A stretch of DNA of 64,000 nt from positions 20,956,001 through 21,020,000 of the forward strand of contig JAKSXM010000014.1 of NCBI GenBank assembly GCA_022575985.1, given 5' to 3'. Under the pieces are notes generated by a model. It searched no databases and had not been told where the DNA came from. It saw nothing but the letters and a program-made list of their open reading frames with translations. The position numbers and the translations under genes are program-made. Positions 24,951-37,253 of the stretch are shown piece by piece (position 1 is the first letter of the stretch; every line of letters starts with the position of its first letter). The DNA comes from Anagrus nilaparvatae. Taxonomy: Eukaryota; Arthropoda; Insecta; Hymenoptera; Mymaridae.

Positions 24951-26225
24951 GATTTTTTCTTTCTGAAACAAAAAAGCACAGTTGCTCGATCGTTTCTTTA
25001 AAAAAACTGATTAGTTAATTTTTTTTCTTCAAGTAGATATTTTTATTAAAACAGCTAAATATACTGTATAAAAGAAGTAATAAAAAAAGTTTTTTTTATA
25101 CAATCTTTAATTCATAAATTAAAAGAATTGTAAAATAGTATAAGAATAATAATAAAAATAAGAAAAATAATAAAAAGGTTTATTGAAAGAAGATTCTTTA
25201 TCAATTGCAAAAGCATTCCATTTATTTGTTTTTTTTTAATATATAAATTAAGATTCTTCAGCTATTATCTCTTTTATTTTGTCTATTTATATAGCTTACA
25301 GGAAAAGGTTAAGCATTAGATCCAATTGGTAGACTGATTCTATTATTTTTTTATTTTTTGCAAGGTATTTAAAAATTTTTTTAGTCGAATCACGTTTTTG
25401 TGGTTCTTTTTTGAAAATAGATAGAGAAAAAGCTGTCTATAGATTTTTTGGGTCACTAAGTGAGAAAATCGCGGGTTCGCTAGCAGAAAATTGGGGAAAA
25501 ACTCATAAATTAGCAAAATAAACACCTTTAAGGGATGTTTTCAATATTTAAGCTTCATTTGACATTGTACCGTAGGAAACTGATTTGATTTGTGTAGTGT
25601 AGCAAAATAAAAAATACTTTTAATTGTGATATTGAAATTTTATTGCGTTCTGCTTGAGTTACAAAGGCAGACTAATTATTTATCAAAATTTCTATGGATT
25701 ATTCATCTCTTGACGTTTTATTGTGTAAGAGAAAGAAGTTCTCAATATAAGCAATTTGCAAACGACAAAAGAAGAAGCCTAAATACTTCGTTACAAAAAA
25801 TTAAGGCACTCAAATTGCCAAATAAATATGATATTATGCTTACAGCGTATTGTATTAAAGATGCAAAATAATAAATATAATACATATGAATAATACAAAA
25901 ATTATGTTATTTACTATCGATAAATATATAGTGCGTCATTTTATTTAAAAATATAAATTCTAATATGTAAAGTTAGTTATTTTCCGTTCCTACGGAACAG
26001 ACATTTTTCAAGCTCCTGGTTTTCAAATGAGTTTTACATATTCCTTTTGCTTTAGTCGTTTATTTATAACCTAAAAAACCCTATCTTATAGCATAGAAAC
26101 CTGCTAGGGGGTCTAATTTCTAGGCCCAGGAGGCTCATTTAGGTAAACTGAGGATATGATCAATGTTTATAACTATCAAAACCTGCCTTGAAAGTTTTAA
26201 CTTAATCGGCATCCCAAGCGGTTGT
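24951..26225. other. Non-coding AT-rich DNA
   Basis: TTCTAGGCCCAGGAGGCTCA near 26120 resembles the foldback right-arm block TTTCTAGGCCCAGAAGGCCC at 38135, perhaps a very old copy. Nothing else recognised. Confidence 0.35.
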
Positions 26226-27055
26226 CACTTAAGGCTATGAAATGATATGTTTTTTCAGATATATGTTTTCAAAATATTTTTTAAGTATTAAATTTGAAAA
26301 TTCTAAATTTTGGTAAAAAAATTTTCCAATATGGCGGAGTTACAGCTGTTGAAAGTCGGCGTGTTTTGAAATTGGCGTGACATCTGGAGCATCCAATATA
26401 AGTCTTAAAAAAAAAAAAAAAAAAAAAAATCCTGTTAAAACACGTGTATTTTCTAGATGAACCTAAAAAAAAAAAAAATTAAATGATTTTTCAAAAATGG
26501 GAACGTTTTTTGAAAAATTGACAATTTTTCCGGACTTTAAAATAGGCCAAATGGTGCCTTAAACTTATGATATTTTACAACACGTAGGTTCATCTAGAGC
26601 GAAATAGGTATATAATGTTCCAAAAAAAATTTCAGGCAGGTCGGATTAGCCGTTTTTGAGTAATTTGTCACGCCAATTCGAAAGAAGTAGTTTCGAGAAA
26701 AATTAGTTTAAAGTTTTGAAGAACAAGTTTTTTACCGATTTTTCAGCGATATCGGAATCATACAGTAAACCTTCTCAATAAGAAACTGCTCTACTAATTT
26801 TGAAAGTATTATGTATTGAAAAAGTGTTTTTACTGATAATAATTTCACTCAAGAAATTGGTTTCGAACAAAAATAGTGAAATAATCAAATCGTGAATACT
26901 CTCGGTAAAGTGGCTATAGCTTCTAAAGTAGTTAAGATAAATACCTAAAAATTTGTTTACATTCTTTTGAGGTAGTATACTAACTTTTTAAATAAAAAAA
27001 AATTTTTTAATTTTGGATTTCATTTTCATAGCCTTCCCCCCTTAAGTAGTCTTAT
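26226..27055. repeat. Inverted-repeat element with internal second inverted repeat
   Basis: Outer ends: CACTTAAGGCTATGAAATGA near 26226 against TTTTCATAGCCTTCCCCCCT then TAAGTAG near 27052. Inner pair: GAAATTGGCGTGACAT (26372) against GTCACGCCAATTCGAA (26670), and TCTAGATGAACCT (26452) against AGGTTCATCTAGA (26587). A 23-base A run (26408-26430) lies in the centre. No coding frame. Probably a decayed foldback-type element. Confidence 0.5.
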
Positions 27056-27496
27056 CTGTTTTAATAGTCTACTCAATAATATACATTTCATTAAAATTAA
27101 TTATTAAAATTAATTATGGTTCAAATTATTTTATACTTTTCTCGATTCAGGACTGGTAGGATAACATATTTGCTGGTTCTATTAAGAAATATTTATTGTT
27201 CATATTTTTCTTTCTTTAAGGGTCGTTTTACCTAAATATGTCGATATTTTAGCTGATTTTCAAGGTAGGATTGTGAAATAACGGATAGAGATATTTGAAT
27301 CAAATTTTTTTTATTGTTTAGAAATATATTAATGATTAAAAAAAAAAATTTTTTTTTGTTTTTTGTGACGTCATTTTTGCGTAAGAGGGGTGTATTTGCG
27401 TCTCTGAAAAAAAATAATCCAAAGTTATGTACAGGATATCTTGACTTAGGATAATCTAAAACATACAAAAAAAAAATTGGTAAGACTTAAAACCCG

Positions 27497-27663
27497 TAAT
27501 TTCGGGATGACGTCGAGTTTTTTCAAAAAAATTAATTAGGAACAAAATGGCGGCTACACAAAGTTAAAATGAAAAAAAAAGCCTATAATTTTTGGGCAAA
27601 AGCAGCTGTAAAAATTTTTTGAGAACATAAAAAAAAAAAACTCGACGTCATCCCGAAATTAGT
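27497..27663. repeat. Hairpin with TTTCGGGATGACGTCGAG arms
   Basis: TAATTTCGGGATGACGTCGA at ~27497-27516 recurs as its complement TCGACGTCATCCCGAAATTA at ~27640-27660, followed/preceded by A/T runs, with a ~100-bp loop. It lies inside the TIR element at 27219-30950 and may be part of its internal structure. Confidence 0.7.
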
Positions 27664-27975
27664 GCATTTATTAAGTTGCTTAGTAAATTTAAAGTAAATC
27701 GGTGCAGAAGTTATCGCGCAATCGTGTACATGGTTTTCAAAGACGTTGTTTCGAGGAAAACGACTTTGAAGTTTTGGAATAATTTTTTCGGTACTTTTAG
27801 TTATTAAATTATTAACTTTTTTTTTTTTATTACGTAAAGGAACTTACAAAAAATATATTAGACCAAAAAAATTAAAATCAGTTGAGTAGTTTTAGAGAAA
27901 TCTTAATTAGTTTCTAAATAAGAATAAAAATTTTTTTTCCGTAGAAATTTAACAAAACATTTTTTTTTGTATATT

Positions 27976-30454
27976 TAGATAGATAGATAGATGTTCTTTA
28001 TTTGTTTTAAACAAAATAGTAAATGCATTATTGACATAGCAGTCTTTTACAATATTTATATATAATTTAATACAAATTAAATATAATTAAAATTAAGATT
28101 AAAAATACTGATAATTTATATTATCACAGTCAATTAAGTATATATATGCTTGTTTTGATTTTCTATAAATATAATTTAAATATTGGATCTGTATTCACAT
28201 GCGTGAAAGTAATTGCAAAAAATTAAATAAGTAAATATAATACGTTAGTAAATATGAATAAATATAGAGAGCAAAGTAATAAATATAATCTTTGGGTTTG
28301 GCTTTAATAAAATATATATGTACATTCATTATGGATCTAATGTCAGTAGGTGTTTATACAATGCCGTTTTGAAGGCGTTTAGGCAAGGCTTGACTCTGAT
28401 GTTGTGAGGGATGGATTCCAAATAGATCGTTCCTTGTAGTTGCAAAAGATGAAGACCCACACTCATTTATAGGAGGTAGCTTTAATTCTTTTGTGATTAA
28501 AGTGCTTCTAGCGTTATCCTTTGGTATGTATTTTGTGAATGAGTTGATAAGGTAAGGAGGTTGTTGTAAACTTAAAACTTTGTATATAAGTATGCCGGTA
28601 AAATAAAGTCTTCTGCTGTCTGTGCATAACCAATTAAGTTTTTTCCTATAAGGGGAGATATGTTCATCTCTTCTAGTGCCAAATATATATCTTATCATAC
28701 AGTTACTAAGGCGTTGGATTCTTGCTTTGAGAATATTACTTGCATCCAGGTATACTGTGTTGCAGTAATCTAAATGGGGTGTTATTTAGGCCTGGACTAA
28801 TAATATGCGTAACTTTTCAGTGGTACAGTGCCTAATAAAACGTAGAGAGTAAAGTGATTTATTCACTTTCTTTTCAATTGATGTTATGTGGGATTGCCAA
28901 TTAAGTTTACTGTCTAGTATCACGCCTAGACTTTTAACCTCATTAGAAAAGTGGATTGTGACATTTTTGCCCAATTTAACCTCAAGATCCAATTTGCCTA
29001 TGCGTTCAACAATCGATGGTGTGCTGAAAAATATTGCTTTTGTTTTCTTGTGATTAAGGTTCAGAGAGACAATGTCTGCCCACTCTGAAACCTTGCGCGC
29101 AATGAATGTAAGTTTTTCAGTAGCAAGTAAAGCATCTTCTGGGGGACTTGGATGTAAACTTGGAGATCGTCTGCATACAGCAAATGTAGGACCCCATTTG
29201 GAAGATGATTTTTTAAATCATTGATGTAGATGCAGAACAGCAATGGCCCAAGGACTGAGCCTTGAGGGACACCAAGGTTGGTAACAAGTGTATCAAAGAT
29301 GGTAGTTTTAGAGGCTATTTGGAGTTGACGATCTTTGAGGTAGGATTGGATCCATAACAAGGCTGTCCGCGAGAAACCTATATCTTTAAGCATAAATATT
29401 AGTTTGGTAGGCGATATGGTGTCAAAGGCCTTACTAAAATCGAATTGAAGCAAAAATGTCACTAGTTTATTGTTCGTACCACGTCTGATGTCATCTGTTA
29501 ATTTTATTAGAGCAGTTTCTGTGTTACTGTATCTCCTAAATCCTGTCTGCAGCGGATCTAATAATTTGTTGGTATTAAGGTGGTTTATGATTTGATCATG
29601 GACTAGTTTCTCAAGTACCTTAGATAAGAAGCACAAAAGTGCAATCGGTCTAAAGTCAGAAACAGTTGATGGTATTGGTGTCTTTTTAATTGCAATTAAA
29701 AGGGATTTTTTCCAGGATGTGGGAAAAACGCCACTCCTCAGGGACTCATTGAATAAATTAACCAATAGCGGGCCTATAGTAGGTAGTGACTTAGCAATAA
29801 TCCTCTGCGGCAAGCCATCCTCCCCAGTAGCCTGGGAACTGAAGTGCTTGACAGCCAAAATCACATCATTTAGAGTAACTTCAATAAAATTAAAACCATC
29901 ATTGGAGCAGTTAGCAATTAGTTCCTCAGCATTTGCAAGGTTTTCTGAGGGTGATGTAGAGACACTAGCAAAGTAAGCGTTTATATCATTAGGCAGATAA
30001 CCATGGAGATCGCTCTTGGGTTTAGGCAATAGCCCTAGATGTTTTAATTTGCGCCAGATGTCTTGGTTATTATTAAGTGCATCACTTATTTGCTCTTGGT
30101 AAAAGGTGTTTTGGGCTGACTCAGATAATTCTTCTATTTCATTTGATAGTGATATAAGCTCTTTTAGAATTGAAGGGTCCTTAGTTCTGATATAACGTCT
30201 TTCAATTGCCTTGCGTTTACTGATTAATAATTGTAAGTTATCATTAATCCATGGTTGTTTGTGTTTTATGGGTTTAACAGTTCTGAGAGGTGCTTAGTGA
30301 TCTATTGCTAACTGAAGATTGGAATTGAGACATTCAAGTGATGGTTCTATGTTAAGAACAGGATTGTGAAAAGGTGTCCATTCACAACCATTCAGGAATT
30401 CATTTAAGGCCTCAGGTGTAATGTCATTGAGTTTTCTGAAGCTGAAACTATCAT
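27976..30454 (-). mobile_element. CR1/L2-type non-LTR retrotransposon, 5'-truncated, with (TCTA)n tail
   Basis: A ~2.5-kb copy on the minus strand, from the endonuclease-RT linker to the 3' end. The tail reads AACAAATAAAGAACATCTAT with further TCTA units (27976-27993 on the plus strand show TAGA repeats). It is inserted within a TIR element (27219-30950). GC content is visibly higher than in its surroundings, as expected for a coding retroelement. Confidence 0.9.
28329..30454 (-). pseudogene. CR1/L2-type ORF2 (reverse transcriptase), degenerate
   Basis: Read on the minus strand, the frame opens at DSFSFRKLNDITPEALNEFL, passes the linker KHKQPWINDNL and reaches the RT. The RT has TGEDGLPQRII, FRPIALL, LLQFDFSKAFDTIS (catalytic Asp), GVPQGSVLGPLLF and LYADDLQVYI (YADD codons at 29166-29177). 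It continues with VKSLGVILDSKLNWQSHI and HLDYCNTVYLDASN to the C-terminal tract RRDEHISPYRKKLNWL. Damage: an in-frame TAA at 30294-30296, a one-base loss in a C run near 29140, an in-frame TAA near 28785, and a frameshift near 28440. Past the last shift the frame reads ESIPHNIRVK and NAFKTALYKHLLT to a TAA at 28329-28331. It is non-functional. Clade within the CR1/L2 group (e.g. Kiri, Daphne, CR1) is not resolved. Confidence 0.9.
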
Positions 30455-30530
30455 TTAAGTATACTAATATACTATTATTTAAGTAAGTATTATTTAATAA
30501 GTATACTATTATTTAAGTATACTTATAAGT
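30454..30530. repeat. Short tandem AAGTATACTA/TATTATTTAAGT repeat at the 5' junction of the CR1/L2 copy
   Basis: Units built on TATTTAAGTATACT recur three to four times where the retrotransposon homology stops. This could be 5'-junction slippage at integration or pre-existing microsatellite. Confidence 0.5.
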
Positions 30531-30950
30531 TATTAGTGATTTTGGAGCCATAAAGTTATCCTTCCGGTTTTCATACTGGACCTTTAGCTGATTTTACCCC
30601 TACTGCTGGGCCGATTTGCTATTTTTTACCATTTTGGCACGGCTAAATTTGGCGTCATAAACAATCGCGAATATTAGCTAAATTTGCTCATAATTTCTAT
30701 CAGTGACCGGTTCCGGCATAATTTCTAACTATTTAACAATAGTTAGAAGATATGTAAGATAATAATAGAGCCATACTGTTAAATTTTATCAAAAGTACGT
30801 TTGACGGTGCGCGCAAAACAGGCCAAAAAATATACTTAGGGGGGAGGATTTAAAAATAAATTTTTTTTACATACTCTTGAGACATATATAAAGTAATTAA
30901 CAGAAAAAAAAAAATTCGATTAACAAAAAAAAGTTTAGGTAAAACGACCC

Positions 30951-31983
30951 TTAAATAGAAAATTATGGCTACTTAAAATTAAGTAAGCATGAAAATATAT
31001 GAGGAAAAAAAAATTCCAATTGAATTGAATATGAGTATGTAAATTAAATGTCAACTGATACTAAATTATCAAATCTAGTTTCTGTTTACACTGGACAAAA
31101 TTTAATTAAATTAATATTTGGCTTTGACTGTTTATTTTAGTAAATATATTGGTATAAATTAATTAATAACATAAATAATTTCAATGTAAATGAAAAATAT
31201 AATTGTAAAAAAAAACTTTTGAATTAAAATTAATAATTAAAAAGAATCGATGACCGAATACAAGAATTAACAAGTGAAAGAGAAAGAAAAAATAATGCAT
31301 TTTAAAATTGAACAATGAAAGTCAAACTAGAATTACTTTTGTTTTGCAAAGAGTTCAACTGGAACTCGTTAATGTAATCGATACTTTCGATTGCGATATT
31401 TAAATTAAAAATCAGAATAATTAAGTTTAACTTAAACGAATTCTAAAAAGCAATTTTACTTATAATTTCTATTCTTCAAAACTTTATCAAAAAGTTAAAA
31501 AGCTATATTTGAAAAAAGGTTATTGTATTTTTAAATGACTAAATTTTTAAAATAAATCAAAAGTGTTTATTTTAACTTCAAAGACTTTTGTGTAAAAAGT
31601 TTTTATCGATTTTTAAAACTGTAAATCACTTGTGTTTAGGTTCATTTATATGGGAAAATATTTTGAAAGTATGCTCCAAATATATTTTTTCCTAAAAATA
31701 TATAACTTTTTTCATTATTGTTAGTTATATATTTTTAGTTCCATGTAGATCGTTTTATTATTCATAATAAACTTATCAAATTAATTTTAATTAATTGGAA
31801 CGTAAAACAGTATTTATACTGTTTACTCATTATTATTATTTTTTCCTATATATAACAACACAAAATGTAATTCTCCTATTCATTACTCTTCTAGACCTCT
31901 TTTTTTTTAGCAGCATAAGTTGTTTTTTATTGTTTTAATTTTCACACATGTTCTTTTTAAAATTCATTTATCTCACTTACTTA
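30951..31983. other. Non-coding AT-rich DNA
   Basis: No exon, repeat or structure recognised. Confidence 0.4.
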
Positions 31984-32640
31984 CTGACAAGAGGAGACCG
32001 GAAAATTTGGGATGCCAAATTACAATTTATAGTTATAAATTATTTTAATATGTTGAAAAAACACCCAAAATATCCTCCATTTACTTTAACCCGCCTTCTG
32101 GGTCTAGGAACGCAGGGCTCAATGTTACAACAATGTCACAAAATAGAGCTGTTAGGTGATTTTAAGTGCCATCTTCAATTCTCCGTAAACTGCAATTTTT
32201 AATCGTCGATTCAATATAGTTAATAAATCAAAAGCTTACATTTTTGGCCCAAAATGACCAATTTTTAAATTGCTGCTAAAATTATAATTTTTGATGAAAA
32301 TGAGTTTTATAGGTCTCAAAAAATTTGTACAAGTACCAAAGATAGTGATAAAATATGATTTTTTTTTTTGAAAAACCTCAAATTGAAACTCTGACTTTAA
32401 ATTACCATCTCTGTTAAACGAATTATCGAAATGGGACAAGTAAAAAATTTTTGGAAACTTGAAGCTCACAAGATATAAGACCTTTTTTCATTATTACAGC
32501 AATTTGAAAATTGGTCATTTTGAACCAAATATAGATATTCGTTTTGTTAACTATAACGGTAATAGAGTTATTGATAAAAAAAATTAGGTTTACAAGGATT
32601 GTAAGGTGGCATTTATATGAAAAAAATGAACTCAACATAG
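31984..32640. repeat. Foldback element, diverged copy B of the TGACAAGGGGA family
   Basis: Starts TGACAAGAGGAG, then shares TATGTTGAAAAAACA, CCGCCTTCTGGGTCTAGGAA and CGCAGGGCTCAATGTTA with the left arm of the 37-kb copy. After ~32245 it runs through AATGACCAATTTTTAAA and back out through the complementary right-arm blocks up to AAAAAATGAACTC near 32630. The right end is truncated. Short open frames inside are not protein-like. Confidence 0.7.
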
Positions 32641-33394
32641 GAATAGTAAAAGTATTATGGTTGGAAATTTTAAAATATATAATTTTAAAATATTAAAAGT
32701 ATGTTGGTTGAATTACAAGATAACAGCGTTATTTAAAAAATTGGGATATCTCTATTTGCAAATATTTTTAACTTCCAATACTTCAATCTAAAAAATAATT
32801 TTAAATCTATGAATATTTTTTGCAGTCAAAAGAATAAACAATGCATTTAAATAAATTAAAGTTATACTTGAAATAATTGTGGTGAGCTTTCGAAACAAAA
32901 TGTTGCAAATTTTCATACATGCTCGTAATAGTATTGAACAAGAAATAACTTTGAGATACCTAATTAAAATGATAAAATAGTGGTTAGAGTACAAAAACAT
33001 AATCCTGAATGTAAATATACAATAACAACTTAATAAGATTTAATATGACCATTCAGTTTATACAACAAGACATTTTTATGAGTAAAAAGATTACATTATT
33101 GATTTCAATTTTAACCACTAAAAATATAGATTTAATTTAAAAAATTTATTCATTAAATATTCTTTAACCATATGAAATTTAATTAGGAAATAAATAATAG
33201 AAAGGTCAGAAATCTATCTCAATTATACACAGATAATTCTATCAACTAGAAAGCTGTCAAATGTTTAGTTCATTTTATTTTTACTGATAAAAGAATGAAT
33301 GTTTTAGTAACCTAGTGAACTTTTAAGTTACATTGAACAAATATGTGCCAAGCTTAGATAAGACCAATCGTAATCCCACCTAATTAAAAAAACT
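32641..33394. other. Non-coding AT-rich DNA
   Basis: No feature recognised. Confidence 0.4.
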
Positions 33395-33729
33395 TATAAG
33401 TTAGTATAAACCCAACCCAAGTGCATGGAACATGTTTACTTCCAGCTGAGGGCTAGTTATAATGCAAATGTTAATCAACGTTGCAATACAATTTTATAAT
33501 TTTATAATTTCTAATTATCGCCTTTATTAGATGTTAAGATTCTAAACAGAAACTATTCTGATTCCCTGAATGCGGATTATTCTAGATCCCTAAATCAAAA
33601 TTATTACAAGTCCCCAAAACCAGATTATTATAAGTCCCTAAATTGAAATCATTTTAAGTCTTATTTGACCCCCCCCCCCTTAATTTTCAATTTCGGAAGT
33701 ACCCTCTCCCTATAAACATGTTCCATGTT
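33395..33729. repeat. CATGGAACATGTTTA-family repeat, copy 2
   Basis: GCATGGAACATGTTTACTTC near 33423, then units such as GATTATTCTAGATCCCTAAA, AAATTATTACAAGTCCCC, AGATTATTATAAGTCCCTAA. A C-rich block follows, ending CCCTATAAACATGTTCCATG. The ends carry the inverted CATGGAACATGTTTA, so it behaves as a small inverted-terminus element with internal tandem units. Confidence 0.7.
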
Positions 33730-35801
33730 AATATTTATAAATACATGTTGAATGATCATAAATATTCTTTGCCAAATTTATGAATGTTTCATTAAATTAT
33801 TGTTATCAGGTAAGCCCTAAAAAGCTCAATCATCTACTTTATTTTTTTATAAGATAAATTGGGGAACTGAAGCCTGCTTGATTTAGGAACTTATTTGTTT
33901 TTAAATTTATTATGACATAAACGAATATGTTAGCAAATAAACTGATTTTATACGATTGTATTTTATTAATTTGGTAGCTTCGTTGATACTCGTGCTAAAC
34001 TTTTCCGCTCCTGATGTTCAATATACTATTAAGTTTAGTTTATAGAAATACATGAATAAAATAATAAGCAAAAGTAACCTATGTAAGTTATAAAAAATTA
34101 GTTTTATCTTTACTCACAATTACATAAAAGTATATCTATTAAATATAATATTATTAAAAGTTGAAAATTTTCATTAAATTGAATCTAAGGCATTAAATAT
34201 ATTAGATATATTAATACATACAATATTTTATGTAAAAGTTTTAAAATAATATTACAAGCTTTTCAAATGATATAGTCAAGTAAAAGGTCATACATACATA
34301 TGTATATACATATACATGTATTAGCTTATTACATTATGATATGTATTCATATTCTCTAAAACTAAATGTGGTTTTGAAAACGTAAACACGTTTTCACAGG
34401 TGCATTTTGTCATTTATGTTTATATAGAATATGAATACATAGAAATGCTTAAAATTTTATTCAGAAATAAATTTTATAATTGCATTAAAATCAGTATTAC
34501 AGCTCAAGTTAGGATTATTAAAATTGAAAATTTGCAAAGAGGTCATATATGTAAGCTTCGTATATAATAAATATAGGTGTTGAGTATCATCCCTTAGTGA
34601 ATTGAAATCATACATCGGAAACAATAATATTATCTCATGAAAAGATACATGCATTAAGTGAACGAGTTTTCATATATAACTCAATATATATATATATTGT
34701 ATAAGTTTATATATTATGTATACATAAAAGATCACGCGACGAGAGTAAACGAGCCGTTATGTTAAAAGAGAACGAAGAGAACGCGAAGAGTCAAGTGACA
34801 TTGTGCACAATTAAATTTATAAAAGCCCTTTGCAAGCTTCTAGCGCCACGCATTATGTATATAAATATATATAAACACAAAATAGACGAAAGATACTTAA
34901 TTGCATTGTCACAAGGACTCAAAATTATACACGATTGCATATCCGGTTATAAATATTATCCTATGTATGCATGGTTATTTTTATCACAACACATCCGAAA
35001 ATTCATGTACATTTAAATTTTAATTAATTTTTGTTTTTTTATTTATTAAAGTTCTTTCTTCGTCATAAATTTATTCGCTTTTATAATAAAATACCAAATA
35101 CAAGAAAACATAAACCTTATTAACGTCGCCAGCTTTAGAAATTTATAAGGAAAAAGGACTTTTACCTGAAGATTATATAATCAAATTTCTTTTGATCATT
35201 TTGAAGAAAATCTAATATCAAAAGCTTCTATCAAATATTTAAATTTTTGTACCTTGCTCGTTTTTACTGCTATATATAAGACGTTGCTTGTATGGAAAAT
35301 TTATTTTTACCAATTACCTACGTACCTCATGAATTATTTATTTCAAATACTTTATATTTTACATTTAATTATTTTTGTATTTTTTAGGGGGGGGGGGGGC
35401 ATTAAAACAAATCTTAAATCTATTATAAATTGTCTTAACTCATAATAAATTCCTACTAAAATCTTTTTAATATTTGGAACGACAACAGTATTTATACTGT
35501 TTAAATCATCTTATAAAGAAATATCTTGTTCCAAAAAGATCGCATTTATTATTCATAATAAATTCCTACTAAAAAATTTTCTAAAGATTGTAACACCTTC
35601 TCTAATTAATATATTTTTTTTTCTTTAAATTTTAGTCTTAAATATAGAAAATTTTTTTTTTTGAAAACATTTAATAAGGTTTTTTAGAAAAAATATTGAA
35701 AATTTTTGAAATGCTATTAACCCCCGTATTAGTCGATATACCCTTCTAAAAATTCTGCTCTTGATAATTAAACAAATATCAAAAAAAAAAAAAAACATAT
35801 A
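33730..35801. other. Non-coding; complex block at 34735-34990
   Basis: 34735-34990 is unusually free of homopolymers (CACGCGACGAGAGTAAACGA, CAAGCTTCTAGCGCCACGCA) and open for 85 codons on the plus strand, but the product has no recognisable motif. It may be a conserved non-coding element. 34351-34441 contains a hairpin pair ATATGTATTCATATTCT/AGAATATGAATACATA. A run of ten G lies near 35390. Confidence 0.35.
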
Positions 35802-36115
35802 ACTGGTTTGTGTAAACAACCAAAATGCATGGAACTTGTTTACTTACAGGGCTAGGTATTGGGCATTAAATTTATGCAAGGTTACAATATAATTTGCTAT
35901 TTTTATAATTTGTGATTATCACCTTTACTAAATGTTAAGTTTAAACCCAAATTACTAGTCTTTAAGTCCGGATTCTTTTAAATCCCTAAACCTGGATTAT
36001 TTTAAATCCCATTTGACTCCCCACTTTCAAAGGGACATATTTGACCCCTCACACCCCTTGATTTTCAGATTCCCACGCGACCTCCCTCCATAAACATGTT
36101 CTCCATGTTACATGT
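35802..36115. repeat. CATGGAACATGTTTA-family repeat, copy 3
   Basis: Begins AACTGGTTTGTGTAAACAAC, then TGCATGGAACTTGTTTACTT. Internal GGATTCTTTTAAATCCCTAA and GGATTATTTTAAATCCC units. Ends CCATAAACATGTTCTCCATG. Confidence 0.7.
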
Positions 36116-37253
36116 CAATATAAAATATAATTAAATCCTGCATTTTCTGTCAGAACTTAGAATCAATAAAATCAGGTGTAATTTTAAAAGTCTTATTTTT
36201 TTTATGAATGCTACCTAATTTCACTTGAAAATCGAAAATTCAAACGACTCTTTTTACATTATTTATTTTTTTTTAAATAATATGAACTGTCCTTACTCAA
36301 TGAAATTTAAAAATACATTTATTATAAAGTTGTACTATCCGTCAGCCTGAAAATAAGTCGTTAGAGATCAAGTTATACTACATTTTAGCTGTTTCCAAAA
36401 TAACTACATATCATATACATAAAATCAATAATACTAACGTCTAGTAAGTATAACAAACTGTAATAATAGATAAAAAATAGTTTTCTTAATGCAGAAAGTT
36501 AAGTAAAATTCTCAAATTATTAAAATTTTATTAGACATTTTAATAGGTAATATAATCTAAAAAGTTTGGTTACGTAAGAAACGTATTTACACATTATAAT
36601 AGATGTTGAGCTTTATACTTTTCATCTAAAATATACATATTTAAGCGTTAATGTTTGTCTATATACTTTTACTTCTTTGGAAAAGATAGTTTATCTTGAA
36701 AAGTAGCTTGCACTTCGTTTATACTGTAAGCTAATTAAGCTAGAAGCCTAGCGATGTTTCAAACATTTCATACATACAGTGAACTAGTTTCATAAACTCA
36801 AACTAAAACTCTTCATTTACTCCGAAATTTCTAGAAATACAAATGTATTTATATGAGAATGTATACACGTGTTTGTTAATATCTATAGAAGAGAAATGCA
36901 ATTTTAAGCTTATATCACAAACTTAAATACTTTTTATATTTGGTTATTCTATCAGAGATTATGATAAACGTAAATTAGCAATGCTTAACTATTCATAGCT
37001 TGAGTTTATGTCTTTTTTAATAAAATTGTTGTTAATGAAAATTTTTCAGCAAATAAGGATAATTTTTTTGTACTAAAATCTACACTCAATAAATATCCCA
37101 ATATGTAATACTCTACGATGGTTTAATCTTTTGTTTTTTAAATTATTTTTATTATTATAGAACTTATTATCTAATGTGATGATAGATTTGCATTATATTT
37201 TAATTAATTATTAAATAACTTTTTTTTATCTCTGAATAATTTATTCGATATAC
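36116..37253. other. Non-coding AT-rich DNA
   Basis: 36700-36800 is moderately complex (GTAAGCTAATTAAGCTAGAA, CCTAGCGATG) with a TAATTA site. No gene. Confidence 0.35.

Larger units (their letters stand above)
27219..30950. mobile_element. TA-flanked TIR element hosting the CR1/L2 insertion
   Basis: AGGGTCGTTTTACCTAAA at 27219 and its exact complement ending at 30950 form 18-bp terminal inverted repeats, each flanked by TA. That is the layout of Tc1/mariner-type non-autonomous elements. Without the 2.5-kb retrotransposon the element would be ~1.25 kb. No transposase is visible in the remaining sequence (27219-27975 and 30455-30950). Confidence 0.65.

Noticed and set aside
28786..28992. Separate small protein
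   Set aside because: It is part of the same degenerate CR1/L2 ORF2, split by stops and frameshifts.
29719..29976. 85-codon frame on the plus strand
   Set aside because: Antisense shadow of the reverse transcriptase.
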